Shown piece by piece: positions 25,472 through 34,884 of a stretch of DNA of 64,000 bases. Below the pieces are notes generated by a model. It did not search any database, was not told the origin of the DNA, and saw only the letters and a program-made list of their open reading frames with translations. The position numbers and the translations under genes are program-made. This DNA is from Enterobacter cloacae subsp. cloacae ATCC 13047 (GTDB taxonomy: Bacteria; Pseudomonadota; Gammaproteobacteria; Enterobacterales; Enterobacteriaceae). The stretch is taken from the NCBI RefSeq assembly GCF_000025565.1, contig NC_014121.1:682001-746000 (forward strand), in the 5' to 3' direction. Numbering within the stretch: the first letter of the stretch is position 1; each line of letters starts with the position of its first letter.

Positions 25472-25570
25472 AAGAGATAATTACGCACAGGCGCAGAAGG
25501 CCGCAGGATGGGGGCGACTTTATCGGCGTGGCACTCACGGCGATTTCACCCTTAACCACTGGAAAATGCT

Positions 25571-26257
25571 ATGACCTCTTCAAAGCTCGAAGTATTAACC
25601 CCTGCGAACTGTCAGATTATTTTCATCGACCACCAGCCACAGATGGCGTTTGGCGTGCAGTCTATTGACCGCCAGGTGCTGAAAAACAACACCGTGGCGC
25701 TGGCGAAAGCGGCCAAAGTGTTCAACATCCCGACCATCATCACCACCGTAGAGACCGAAAGCTTCTCCGGTAACACCTACCCGGAGCTGCTGGACGTGTT
25801 CCCGGGCCAGGACATTCTGGAGCGTACCTCCATGAACTCCTGGGATGACCAGAAGGTGCGCGACGCGCTGAAAGCCAACGGCAAGAAGAAGGTGGTGGTT
25901 GCCGGTCTGTGGACCGAAGTGTGCAACAACAGCTTTGCCCTGTGCGCAATGCTGGAAGGTGACTACGAAATTTATATGGTGGCGGACGCGTCCGGCGGTA
26001 CCACCAAAGAAGCCCACGACTTTGCCATGCAGCGCATGATCCAGGCGGGCGTGATCCCGGTGACCTGGCAGCAGGTGATGCTGGAGTGGCAGCGCGACTG
26101 GGCGCGTAAAGAGACCTACACCGCGGTGATGGATATCGTGCGCGAGCACTCCGGCGCGTACGGCATGGGCGTGGATTACGCTTACACCATGGTGCACAAA
26201 GCGCCGTCTCGTCAGAAGAGCGAGCACCGTACCTTAGCGCCGGTCCCGGCCCGCTAA
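25571..26257 (+). CDS. Isochorismatase-like cysteine hydrolase (YcaC type)
   Basis: 228 residues. The catalytic triad positions are visible: D20 in FIDHQPQ, a lysine around 107 and C118 in LWTEVCNN. The YcaC-like body (NTYPELLDVFPGQDILERTSMNSW) is typical of hydrolases of unknown natural substrate in this family. It is the first gene of the plus-strand arm of the island and probably acts on the same compound class as the divergent amidohydrolase. The C-terminus has a basic extension (SRQKSEHR). Confidence 0.9.
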   Translation: MTSSKLEVLTPANCQIIFIDHQPQMAFGVQSIDRQVLKNNTVALAKAAKVFNIPTIITTVETESFSGNTYPELLDVFPGQDILERTSMNSWDDQKVRDALKANGKKKVVVAGLWTEVCNNSFALCAMLEGDYEIYMVADASGGTTKEAHDFAMQRMIQAGVIPVTWQQVMLEWQRDWARKETYTAVMDIVREHSGAYGMGVDYAYTMVHKAPSRQKSEHRTLAPVPAR

Positions 26258-26317
26258 GTCCCGGTGGCAGGCTGGTCCCTCATCCGGCCTGCCACTGACT
26301 GCTTTCTGGAGTTCTCT

Positions 26318-26530
26318 ATGAGTACAGGGTTGATATCCCTTGCGGCAGGCGTGTTGATCGGCCTGATGTATGCCGCGCTGAAGGTACGCTCCCCCGCGCC
26401 GCCCGCGCTGGCGCTGATTGGCCTGCTGGGGATGCTGGCCGGGGAGCAGGCGACGCGCCATCTGTTAGCCCGCGACAGCGTGGTGAGCGTTCCGGCAGTG
26501 GTTCACCATCCGGCAGGAGAGTCATCATGA
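26318..26530 (+). CDS. XapX/DUF1427 membrane protein 1
   Basis: 70 residues with two hydrophobic helices and the family motif LKVRSPAPPALALIGLLGMLAGEQ. I start at 26318 (MSTGLISLAAG), with GGAG 7 nt before it. The frame extends upstream but lacks support. It overlaps the next XapX gene by 4 bp. XapX proteins often neighbour amidohydrolases of the YtcJ type; function unknown. Confidence 0.87.
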   Translation: MSTGLISLAAGVLIGLMYAALKVRSPAPPALALIGLLGMLAGEQATRHLLARDSVVSVPAVVHHPAGESS

Positions 26531-26787
26531 AGGCCTGGATAATTTCGCTGGTGTGCGGCGTGCTGGCTGGGGTAATTTACGCTCTGCTCAACGTCCACTC
26601 TCCGGCACCGCCGGTTGTCGCCCTGCTTGGCCTGTTTGGTATGCTGGTGGGCGAACAGCTGATCCCGGTGGGACGTCGCATACTGAATCGCGAACCGCTG
26701 ACTCTGGCCTGGTTTCGTCACGAGTGTGTGCCGAAAATCAGCGGCACGGCGCCTCCCGCGCCCGTGAAGGAAAACCGCGACGTTTAA
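26527..26787 (+). CDS. XapX/DUF1427 membrane protein 2
   Basis: 86 residues, a paralogue of the preceding gene: LLNVHSPAPPVVALLGLFGMLVGEQ aligns with its core motif. The extra C-terminal 35 residues (EPLTLAWFRHECVPKIS) are soluble. The start overlaps the stop of its neighbour (ATGA), so a hetero-oligomer is plausible. Confidence 0.87.
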   Translation: MKAWIISLVCGVLAGVIYALLNVHSPAPPVVALLGLFGMLVGEQLIPVGRRILNREPLTLAWFRHECVPKISGTAPPAPVKENRDV

Positions 26788-26809
26788 TGATTTTTTGAGG
26801 AATAACAGC

Positions 26810-27190
26810 ATGACGCTGCCGTGGCGCATTGCCATCATTGATGACGAACGTTCTGTCCGCAGCGGGCTGAGTAACCTCCTGGAGTCGGAAGGGTATGCGA
26901 CCGACACGTTTGATTCGGCAGAGGTGTTTCTGAGCCACCCGTTCGCCCTGTCCGGCGCGGCGCTGGTGATCACCGATATCAAGCTGCGGGGCATGAACGG
27001 CCTGGAGCTGTTTGAAAAGCTGCGGCTGTTGGCTGCCCCGCCTCCCCCCGTACTCTTTATCTCCGGTCATGCTGATGAAAATATGCAGCGGTACGCTCTT
27101 GATTTGGGCGCCGCTGCATTTTTGCGTAAGCCTATTAACATCGATATTCTGCTGGATCATATTCAGCGGGAGCTGGCCCGCCGACAATAA
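26810..27190 (+). CDS. Single-domain response regulator
   Basis: 126 residues, receiver domain only. Acidic pocket D11-D12, phosphoacceptor D56 (ITDIKLRG), the conserved Ser/Thr (FISGHAD) and a lysine in LRKP are all present. There is no output domain. The start at 26810 follows GAGG. It lies 9 bp before the giant kinase gene, so it probably takes phosphate from the histidine-kinase part of that protein and may pass or drain it relative to the FixJ-type regulator. Confidence 0.9.
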   Translation: MTLPWRIAIIDDERSVRSGLSNLLESEGYATDTFDSAEVFLSHPFALSGAALVITDIKLRGMNGLELFEKLRLLAAPPPPVLFISGHADENMQRYALDLGAAAFLRKPINIDILLDHIQRELARRQ

Positions 27191-27199
27191 GGATCGCGG

Positions 27200-30100
27200 A
27201 TGAACGAAAACGAGCTGCCTGCATTCTGGCCCGCCCAGGGAAATCTCCATGATGGGCGGGTTTTTGTCCTTAAAGAGGATGTCATTTTTACCGTGCTGGC
27301 GCAGGAGGGCGGGATCTCCTGGATGAACGCCCGACATCCCCATTCTGGCGGCTCCTTTATCATTGCCACCGCGGTCAGCGACGAAGAGGAAGAGCGGGCC
27401 ACCCGGCTGCTCAAAAATGAGTTTGCGTTGCGCGATCACCTTCAGGACAGCTGGGCCATTCGCGCCGTGGCCTCCACCCAGTACCGGGGGCGTTTTGCAC
27501 TGGTGTACGCGCCATTTTCGTTTGAGCTGCTGGCGCGACGCGCGGGCAGGGCGATCTCGGGGATCGCCCGGTTTATCGAGCTGGCGATCCAGATCTGCAC
27601 GCCGCTGCGTCAGATGCACCTGCAGAACCTGATCCACGGCGATATCAAGCCCGGCAATATCTTTGTTCATCACGATTCAACCTGCCGTCTGGGCAGCTTT
27701 GGCCTCTCATGCAGTATCTCCGGGGCCTTTTCCCAGACCCGGCTGGCCGTCTCTGGCGGTACGCCCGCCTATATGTCCCCGGAGCACACCACCCGCACAC
27801 AGCGGGCCGTCGATTGCCGCAGCGATCTCTACAGTCTCGGCATTGTGCTTTATGAGCTCCTGACCGGACGCCTGCCGTTTGAGCTGGGCGAGAACGAGCA
27901 GACCAACTGGGCGCATTACCACATTGCGTCTGAGCCGCTCTCTCCCGCCGTGTTGCGTCCGGATGTGCCCGACATGCTGTCGACCATCATCCTCAAGCTG
28001 CTGGAGAAGCAACCCGATAACCGCTACCAGACCGTCGACGGGCTGATTGCCGATCTTCGACGCTGTCAGGCGACGTTAACCTCCGAAGGCGAGATCGTCG
28101 CCTTTACGCCAGGCCAGCAGGACCGGACGCCGGCGATCCATCTGGCGGACTCCCTGTTTGCGGCGCATCCGCAGGCAAACGACGTCATCGCCGCGTTTGA
28201 GCGGGTGGGGCAAAACATTGTGCCGGAGCTGGTGACGATCGGCGGGCCGTCGGGGATCGGTAAATCCTCGATTATCGCCACGGCGTTAAAAACGTTGCAA
28301 CAGCGCAGGGTGCTGCTGGCGGTGGGCAAGGTCGATCAGTTTTCGCCGACGTTACCCTACGGCGTATTAAGCTCGGCGTTTCGCACCCTGACGCTGCACC
28401 TGCTCGGGCTGCCTGCGGAAGAGGTGGCGAAGTGGAAAATCCGCCTCGCGCGCGCCCTGGAAGGATATGAAGAGCTGGCTGTCAGCCTGGTGCCCGAGCT
28501 GGGGTTGCTGCTGGAGAGTAAACCTCGCTTCTCGGCAGATACATTTTCCATTGATGCCCGGGCCCGCTTCAGCCATATGGTGCTGGCGCTGGTTAAAACC
28601 TTTGCCTCGCAGGGCTGTCCGCTGGTCTTGCTGCTTGACGATCTGCAGTGGAGCGACGCCGCCAGCCTGCAAACGTTGAAGCACCTGCTGGCGACCTGCG
28701 GTGCCATTCCGCTATTGCTGGTGGTGGCGCACCGGGACATCGCCTCGTTATCCGATCCCGCGCTACAGCAGCAGCTCGCGAGCCTGCCGGCGTCGGCGCA
28801 ACACGCCATCGAGATTATCCCGCAGCCGCTGACGGTGAAGGCGGTAGCACGCTGGCTGGGCACGCTGTTTCGCGTGCGCAGCGCCACAACAACCGACCTC
28901 GCCACGCTTATCCACGAGAAAACCGGCGGCAACCCGCTGTTCGTGCATGAGTTTTTCCGCCGCATTGTTGATGACGGGCTGGTGGTGCATAACAAGTATC
29001 AGGACAAATGGCAGTACGATCTGCAGGCGATCCGCGCCCGGCATTACACCGAAAATGTCGTCACCCTGGTGCTGGAAAAGCTCGAAGAGATGCCCGACGA
29101 GACGCGTCGTCTGCTGGGCAGCATTGCCTGTCTTGGCGGCACGGGCGAGCTGGAGATGCTGTGCCGCGTGGTCGGGATGTCGGTGGCGGAAATCCGTTAT
29201 GCGCTCCACCCGGCGGTGATGGCGCAACTGATTGTGTTGACGGAAAAAGCGTATGCCTTTACCCACGACAGGGTGCAGGAGGCAGCCTTCGCGCTGCTGG
29301 ATCAGCGTGAGAGGAGCCACCTGCACCTGACCACCGCCAGCCTGCTGGCCGAGGCCGCGCGTCAGGCGGCGGGGAACGAACTGCTGTTCCGCGCCGTGCA
29401 TCACGTGACGGCCGCGCTGGACAGCATTCAGCCTGCGCCGCAGCGCCAGATGTTCCGCGAGCTCAGCCTGCTGGCCGCACGGCGGGCGAAGCGCACCGGC
29501 GATTATCATTCGGCCCTGAGCTACATTCAGACCTCCAGAGCGCTGGGCAATGCCGGGACGGTGTCTGACTTTATGCTCGACATCGAAGAGGCGGGCTGTG
29601 AATTTGCGCTCGGCCACCTGGAGCGAACCCGCGAGCTCTGTGACGCGATCCTCGGCTGCCCCGGCGGGCTGACTGAAAAAGCGCTGGCGGCTAACCTGCT
29701 GGTGGAAGTCTACATTCGCCAGTCCGACAGCCGTCTGGCGCTGGAGGCGGCGCTGTGCTGGCTGGGGATTTTTGGTATCCAGATCAGCCACTACCCGGAA
29801 GACAGTGAGTGCGACGAAGCCTGGAAACACTTCTGCAACCGAGTGGGTGACGCGCCGCAACAGCAATTTGTCCAGCTCTCGCAAATGGACAACCCGCAAA
29901 CCGAAGCGGTGATGAACCTGCTGTATAGCGCCAGCATTTGCGCCAGTTTTATCTGTCCGCGCCTGCACTTTTTGCTGCTTTGTCGCATGATGCACCTGAC
30001 CCTCGACCACGGTATCACCGGCGCCTCCACCACGGCGATGGCCTGGTTTGGGGTGTTGATTGGCCAACGCTACGCCGAGTATCGCCTTGGTTTCCAGTAC

Positions 30101-32782
30101 GGCACGCTGGCCCGCGAGCTGGTAAACCGTCACGGCTACGATGCCTTTGAAGCCAAAACCCTGCTGCCGCTCGATCAGCTCAGCGTCTGGACCCAGCCGC
30201 TGTCGTTCACCATCGAGTGCGCTAAGGCCTGCTTTACCGCCGCCGTCACTCACGGTGATATGACGGTGGCCTGCTTTGCGGCCTGCCATCAGGTGATCAA
30301 CTTCCTCTCGCGGGGCGATCATCTGGACGGGGTGCTGACCAGCATCGATCGCGGTCTGGCCTTTGTCCGTAAAACCCACTTCCAGGACATCGAAACGATT
30401 TTGATGCTCCAGCGCGGCTACGTTGAGTTTCTGCGTACGCCGGTCATCGGCACCTGGAGCGCCGCGCAGGTACTCCCTGAAGCGATGCTGCCAGCGGCGC
30501 CTGAGCAGGCCCCGGAGCAGACCTCGACCATGCTGTTCTGGTACTGGCTGTACCGTGGGATGGCGCACTTTACCTGCGGGGAGTATGCCGCCGCGCAGGC
30601 GGAGCTGGAGCAGGCGGGCTGGTTCGCGTGGTCTGCGCCTGGCCACATTCACCTGCTGGATTACCATCTCTACAGCGCCCTGTCGCTTTCCAGACAGCTG
30701 ACGCCGGAGACCTTCTCGGCGAATCACCGTCGCAGCATTCACGCCCACTACGACAAAATCGCCCTCTGGGCGCGGATTAATCCGGGCACGTTTGCCGACA
30801 AAGAGGCGCTGATTTACGCCGAAATCGTGCGTCTGGACGGGATGAACAGCATTGCGCTTGAGCAGTATGAGAAAGCGGTGCGCCTCTCGCGGGAGGGCGG
30901 TTTTAATCCGCTGAACGCGCTGGCCCACGAGCTGGCAGGGCGCTTTGCCCTTGCCTGCGGCTATCCGACCGCCTCGGACGCCCACTTCCGCGGGGCGATC
31001 GCCGCCTGGGGCCGCGCCGGTGCACAGGCAAAAGCGCGCCAGCTTGAGCAGGATTTCCCGCATCTTCTGAGCTCCGCCCAGGCCAGCGCGTACGACACGG
31101 TGGCTTTCGCGCAGAATGAAGTGATTCGCGATCTGCAAAGCGTGATCAAGGCGTCACGCGCGCTGTCTGAAGAAATTAACCTTGAGCGGTTGATCGAAAA
31201 CCTGATGACGCTGCTGCTTGAACGGGCCGGGGCGCAGCGCGGTCTGCTGCTGCGCGTGAGCGACAACCATATCCCGGAGATCGAGGCCAGCGCGTGGACC
31301 AGTACCGACGGCGTGCGGGTGCGGATCCTGAAAGAGGTCCCGATGGCGACCGATATGCCGCTGTCGGTGCTGGCGGCGGTGATCCGCACCGGACAGGAGA
31401 TCCGCACCGGCAAGCCGGAAGAGTTCCACCCCTTCAGTCAGGATCCTTATCTCGTGACCTCGGGGGCGGCCGTGATGTGCGTCCCGATGTTCAAACAGGC
31501 GCGTCTGGTGGGCGTGCTCTACCTGGAAAATCGCCTGATGCCGGAGGTCTTTACCGCCGAGCACTCCCGCGTGGTGAGCCTGCTGGGGGCGCAGGCGGCG
31601 GTCTCGCTGGAGACGGCGCGCCTGTATGCCGAGCTGCTGGCGGAAAACATCCAGCGTCGTCGCGTGGAGAAAGAGCTGCGATCCAGCCAGACCTCGCTGA
31701 TGCTGGGCGAGCAGATCAGCCACACCGGCAGCTGGCGCTGGGAGCTGGAGCAGGATCTGATGTTTATCTCCGAAGAGTACGCCCGTATCCTCGGCCTGCC
31801 TGAACAGCAAAAGAAGATCTCCATGGCGGAGTTTTTGACCTTTGTGCATCAGGATGATTACGCCCGGATCAGTACCATCGTCACCCAAAGCGTACGCGAA
31901 GGGCTCTCCATGCGGGCGGAGTTCCGCATTAACCGTACCGATGGCTCAACCCGCTATATTCTCGGGATTGGCGATCCGGTGGGCGTGGGCAGCGAGGTGA
32001 ACGAGTATTACGGCATCATCACCGACATTACCAGCCAGCGGGCGGCGGAAGATGCGATGCGGGTGGCGCAGGCGGATCTGGCGCGCGTTTCCCGGGCGAC
32101 CACCGTTGGGCAATTGACCTCTTCCATTGCCCATGAGATCAACCAGCCGCTGATGTCGATCGTCTCCAACGCCGGGGCGAGCCTGCGCTGGCTCAACCGG
32201 GAGCCAGCCCGGCTGGATAAAGTGCGTGAAGGGCTGGAGGAGATCGCCGCTGAAGGGGCGCGGGCGGGGGAGATCATCCGCAGCATTCAGTCCCTGACGC
32301 GCAAGCAGGATCCGACCTTCTCACGCATCGATCTGCACTACCTGGTCCACCATATCATCGCGCTGTCGCGCAGCGAGCTTGAGCAGCGACACATTAGCGT
32401 CGATTACCTTTTGCAGGCGCATGACAGCTTTATCACCGGCGACAGCGTGCAGATCCAGCAGGTACTGCTCAACCTGGTGATGAATGCGGTAGAGGCGATG
32501 GCCGAGGTGAAAGATCGCTCTTGCACCATCACCATCAGCACCAGCAATGCAGAAGGGAGAGTGCTGGTGGAGATAGCCGATACCGGCAGCGGCATAGAGC
32601 CTGAGCGGCTGGAGAAGATTTTTGACTCGTTCTATTCCACCAAAGCGCAGGGCATGGGGATGGGGCTGACCATCAGCGCCAGCATCATTGAGCGGCACTG
32701 CGGGAAACTGAGCGCGCGCCGCCGGGAGCCGCACGGCACCGTCTTTGCCTTTACGCTGCCGCTTGCGGCACAGGAAGGGTAA
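27200..32782 (+). CDS. Hybrid Ser/Thr (pseudo)kinase - AAA ATPase - GAF - PAS - histidine kinase
   Basis: 1860 residues. A protein-kinase-like domain (about 1-290) keeps the catalytic loop LIHGDIKPGNIF, but the DFG motif reads SFG and no beta-3 lysine is evident. A P-loop ATPase follows, with Walker A GPSGIGKSS (about 348) and Walker B LVLLLDDLQWSD. A helical-repeat region runs to about 1300. A GAF domain, a PAS domain (about 1500-1620) and a histidine kinase follow, with SSIAHEINQPLMS (H near 1645), LNLVMNAVEAM, ADTGSGIEPE and GMGMGLTIS. There is no membrane segment, so it is a cytoplasmic sensor. This architecture is known in several proteobacteria. Here it is flanked by a receiver and a FixJ-type regulator, its likely partners. 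Confidence 0.93.
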   Translation: MNENELPAFWPAQGNLHDGRVFVLKEDVIFTVLAQEGGISWMNARHPHSGGSFIIATAVSDEEEERATRLLKNEFALRDHLQDSWAIRAVASTQYRGRFALVYAPFSFELLARRAGRAISGIARFIELAIQICTPLRQMHLQNLIHGDIKPGNIFVHHDSTCRLGSFGLSCSISGAFSQTRLAVSGGTPAYMSPEHTTRTQRAVDCRSDLYSLGIVLYELLTGRLPFELGENEQTNWAHYHIASEPLSPAVLRPDVPDMLSTIILKLLEKQPDNRYQTVDGLIADLRRCQATLTSEGEIVAFTPGQQDRTPAIHLADSLFAAHPQANDVIAAFERVGQNIVPELVTIGGPSGIGKSSIIATALKTLQQRRVLLAVGKVDQFSPTLPYGVLSSAFRTLTLHLLGLPAEEVAKWKIRLARALEGYEELAVSLVPELGLLLESKPRFSADTFSIDARARFSHMVLALVKTFASQGCPLVLLLDDLQWSDAASLQTLKHLLATCGAIPLLLVVAHRDIASLSDPALQQQLASLPASAQHAIEIIPQPLTVKAVARWLGTLFRVRSATTTDLATLIHEKTGGNPLFVHEFFRRIVDDGLVVHNKYQDKWQYDLQAIRARHYTENVVTLVLEKLEEMPDETRRLLGSIACLGGTGELEMLCRVVGMSVAEIRYALHPAVMAQLIVLTEKAYAFTHDRVQEAAFALLDQRERSHLHLTTASLLAEAARQAAGNELLFRAVHHVTAALDSIQPAPQRQMFRELSLLAARRAKRTGDYHSALSYIQTSRALGNAGTVSDFMLDIEEAGCEFALGHLERTRELCDAILGCPGGLTEKALAANLLVEVYIRQSDSRLALEAALCWLGIFGIQISHYPEDSECDEAWKHFCNRVGDAPQQQFVQLSQMDNPQTEAVMNLLYSASICASFICPRLHFLLLCRMMHLTLDHGITGASTTAMAWFGVLIGQRYAEYRLGFQYGTLARELVNRHGYDAFEAKTLLPLDQLSVWTQPLSFTIECAKACFTAAVTHGDMTVACFAACHQVINFLSRGDHLDGVLTSIDRGLAFVRKTHFQDIETILMLQRGYVEFLRTPVIGTWSAAQVLPEAMLPAAPEQAPEQTSTMLFWYWLYRGMAHFTCGEYAAAQAELEQAGWFAWSAPGHIHLLDYHLYSALSLSRQLTPETFSANHRRSIHAHYDKIALWARINPGTFADKEALIYAEIVRLDGMNSIALEQYEKAVRLSREGGFNPLNALAHELAGRFALACGYPTASDAHFRGAIAAWGRAGAQAKARQLEQDFPHLLSSAQASAYDTVAFAQNEVIRDLQSVIKASRALSEEINLERLIENLMTLLLERAGAQRGLLLRVSDNHIPEIEASAWTSTDGVRVRILKEVPMATDMPLSVLAAVIRTGQEIRTGKPEEFHPFSQDPYLVTSGAAVMCVPMFKQARLVGVLYLENRLMPEVFTAEHSRVVSLLGAQAAVSLETARLYAELLAENIQRRRVEKELRSSQTSLMLGEQISHTGSWRWELEQDLMFISEEYARILGLPEQQKKISMAEFLTFVHQDDYARISTIVTQSVREGLSMRAEFRINRTDGSTRYILGIGDPVGVGSEVNEYYGIITDITSQRAAEDAMRVAQADLARVSRATTVGQLTSSIAHEINQPLMSIVSNAGASLRWLNREPARLDKVREGLEEIAAEGARAGEIIRSIQSLTRKQDPTFSRIDLHYLVHHIIALSRSELEQRHISVDYLLQAHDSFITGDSVQIQQVLLNLVMNAVEAMAEVKDRSCTITISTSNAEGRVLVEIADTGSGIEPERLEKIFDSFYSTKAQGMGMGLTISASIIERHCGKLSARRREPHGTVFAFTLPLAAQEG

Positions 32783-32785
32783 CGG

Positions 32786-33403
32786 CTATTCCGTTGGCAG
32801 ACTTTTGCTCAGGCGTTCCACGACCCTGACCAGCTCTGCCACGGAGCGCACCTGCATCTTCTCCATCACGCGGCGGCGATGGACTTTCACCGTGATTTCG
32901 CTCACCCCAAGCTCGGCGGCGATCTGCTTGTTCAGCAGGCCGCTTATCGCCAGCTGGAGCACTTCATGTTCGCGCGGGGTAAGAGACATATGGCGCTGCT
33001 TCAGGGCGTAGTGCTCTTTGTTACGCACGGCGTTGTTTTCCGCCAGCCGGAGTGCGGATTCAATGGCGTCGATAAGCGCGGCGGATTCAACCGGTTTGGT
33101 CAGAAACTCATAGGCCCCGCCTTTGATGGCGCGAACCGACATCGGGATGGTGCCGTGGCCGGTGAGGAAAATAATCGGGATCTCACGCCCGCTGTCCCTG
33201 AGGGCATCAGCCACCTCAAAACCGGAGATGGTGGGCATTTGCATATCGAGGATCACGCACGAAGGCAGATCCTCGAAGCGGTGCTGAAGAAATGCTTCTG
33301 CCGATGAAAAGCCGATAGCGTTCAGGTCTGCCGATTCCAGTAGCCCGGTCACGGACTGCCTGACGGCGTCATCGTCATCAACCACATACACAATGTGTTC
33401 CAT
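32786..33403 (-). CDS. FixJ/NarL-type response regulator
   Basis: 205 residues. The receiver domain has the acidic pocket D9-D12, phosphoacceptor D53 (VILDMQMP), T in FLTGHGTIPMSV and K in LTKP. A LuxR-type HTH follows (LTPREHEVLQLAISGLLNKQIAAELGVSEITVKVHRRRVMEKM). It converges with the giant kinase gene, with stops 4 bp apart. FixJ, TodT and StyR are regulators of this class that drive catabolic operons. It likely controls the divergent promoter at 25414-25471. The 180 bp upstream (33404-33582) is A+T-rich with no gene and must hold its promoter. Confidence 0.92.
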   Translation of the reverse strand: MEHIVYVVDDDDAVRQSVTGLLESADLNAIGFSSAEAFLQHRFEDLPSCVILDMQMPTISGFEVADALRDSGREIPIIFLTGHGTIPMSVRAIKGGAYEFLTKPVESAALIDAIESALRLAENNAVRNKEHYALKQRHMSLTPREHEVLQLAISGLLNKQIAAELGVSEITVKVHRRRVMEKMQVRSVAELVRVVERLSKSLPTE

Positions 33404-33582
33404 TCACCGCCCCGGTGCTGATTTAAATGTCGAGGATGCAAACCGTCCCTTCGGTTACGTAAGAGACTGTTTATGCTGACTTTCATCTTAACACATTAAA
33501 TATCATTATCATTTAACAATATGATAACCATATGAAGTATAGCGAGCCGGAGCAGGGGCGGTGAAGGAACGAAACGCTGTTT

Positions 33583-33969
33583 TTATGCACCGACAAGCTC
33601 AATGCGATTGCCGTCCGGGTCCGCGATTACCGCTTCATAGAAGCCGTCCCCGGTCATACGCGGGGCGCTAAGCAGCGTGCCGTTTGCCCTGGCCTGTGCC
33701 GCCATGCTGTCCACCTGTGCTTTTCCGCCGACGTTGATGGCGATATGCGCCCAGCCGATAAATTCAGGGTGGGCAGGCGCGTCGGGCAGGTCCGGAATGG
33801 TCATCAGCTCAATCGTCGGCCCCTCGTCCAGGGTAATAAAATGGGATTCAAAACCCGGACGATTTTTACTGACGTAGCGCGCGTTGCTGCGGCCATTAAA
33901 CACCGTTTCCCAGAACTGAACCTGGACCTTAAGGCTGCGGGTCCAGAGTGCGACATGTGCAATATTCAT
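33583..33969 (-). CDS. VOC-family (glyoxalase/dioxygenase fold) protein
   Basis: 128 residues with two beta-alpha-beta-beta-beta modules: MNIAHVALWTRSLKVQVQFW at the start and AVIADPDGNRIELV at the end. The possible metal ligands H5, E (near IELM) and E (RIELV) fit a glyoxalase-like site. The start at 33969 has GAGGG before it; the upstream extension is not supported. The substrate is unknown. It diverges from the DeoR-type regulator gene. Confidence 0.87.
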   Translation of the reverse strand: MNIAHVALWTRSLKVQVQFWETVFNGRSNARYVSKNRPGFESHFITLDEGPTIELMTIPDLPDAPAHPEFIGWAHIAINVGGKAQVDSMAAQARANGTLLSAPRMTGDGFYEAVIADPDGNRIELVGA

Positions 33970-34050
33970 TGTAACCCTCGTTGTTTGTGTTGCGCGGTTA
34001 TGCAACATTATGCGCATTGATACTCGATTAGAATTTTTAAAGGACTTTCA

Positions 34051-34821
34051 ATGCTCGATTATGCAGCTTTTCCTGAACAGCGACAAGCGCGGATCCGCCA
34101 GATCCTTCAGAAGAGCGGAAGGGTGGTCTGTACCGAGCTGGCGAGCCAGATGAACGTATCCGAGCACACTATTCGCCGTGATTTACATGAACTTAGCAAA
34201 GAGGGCTATTGCAAAAAGGTCTACGGCGGCGCGGTGCTTCAGCTTCCGGATGCGGGTAATTTTTTAAGCCGCGAGCAGAAAATAAGTGCAGAAAAGCACA
34301 CAATCGCGCAGAAAGCAGCAACGCTGGTTCAGGCGGGCGGGTGCATTTTTATCGACGCGGGGACAACAAACCTGGCGCTGGCGAAAGCCCTCCCGGCGGA
34401 TCTCAACGTCACGGTGGTGACCAACTCACCGGCCATCGCCACGGAACTGCTGCGCCATCCCCTGTGCGAGGTGATCATCACCGGCGGGCAGATCCAGCGG
34501 GCATCCGGCGGGTCGGTGGGCGCCACGGCCGCGGGTCAGATCCAGGGCATTATCTTCGATCAGGCCTTTATTGGCGGCTGCGCGATGGATCCGCAGATGG
34601 GACTCACCGGCTTTGACTTTGCCGACTGCGAATTCAAAAAGGCGGTTATCGCCCAGAGCAACCAGACCATCGTGGCTCTGACGGCAGACAAACTTCCCGG
34701 CGTGGCGCGCTTTGTGGTGGCGACGTGCCAGGACATTGATGTGCTGGTGGTAGAAGAGGCGCTGGAACAGGGCGTTGTCGACGCGTTTGCGGCCCAGGAC
34801 ATTCGCATTGTGTGCGCCTGA
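34051..34821 (+). CDS. DeoR/GlpR-family transcriptional regulator
   Basis: 256 residues. An N-terminal DeoR HTH (RQARIRQILQKSGRVVCTELASQMNVSEHTIRRDL) is followed by the sugar-phosphate sensor domain with IFIDAGTTNLALAKAL and FIGGCAMDPQMGLTGFD. It usually represses carbohydrate genes and responds to phosphorylated sugars. No sugar operon is adjacent; the divergent VOC gene is the only nearby candidate target. Confidence 0.92.
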   Translation: MLDYAAFPEQRQARIRQILQKSGRVVCTELASQMNVSEHTIRRDLHELSKEGYCKKVYGGAVLQLPDAGNFLSREQKISAEKHTIAQKAATLVQAGGCIFIDAGTTNLALAKALPADLNVTVVTNSPAIATELLRHPLCEVIITGGQIQRASGGSVGATAAGQIQGIIFDQAFIGGCAMDPQMGLTGFDFADCEFKKAVIAQSNQTIVALTADKLPGVARFVVATCQDIDVLVVEEALEQGVVDAFAAQDIRIVCA

Positions 34822-34884
34822 GGACTTTCACGGGTAAAACAGGCTACACTCTGGTTTTAAGCGCTAAATGCTGAGGACATAACA

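Noticed and set aside
28763..31138. 791-codon open frame on the minus strand inside the giant kinase gene
   Set aside because: It is antisense to a confident 1860-residue protein with intact motifs, and its Gln/Arg/His-rich translation is typical of a GC-rich shadow frame.
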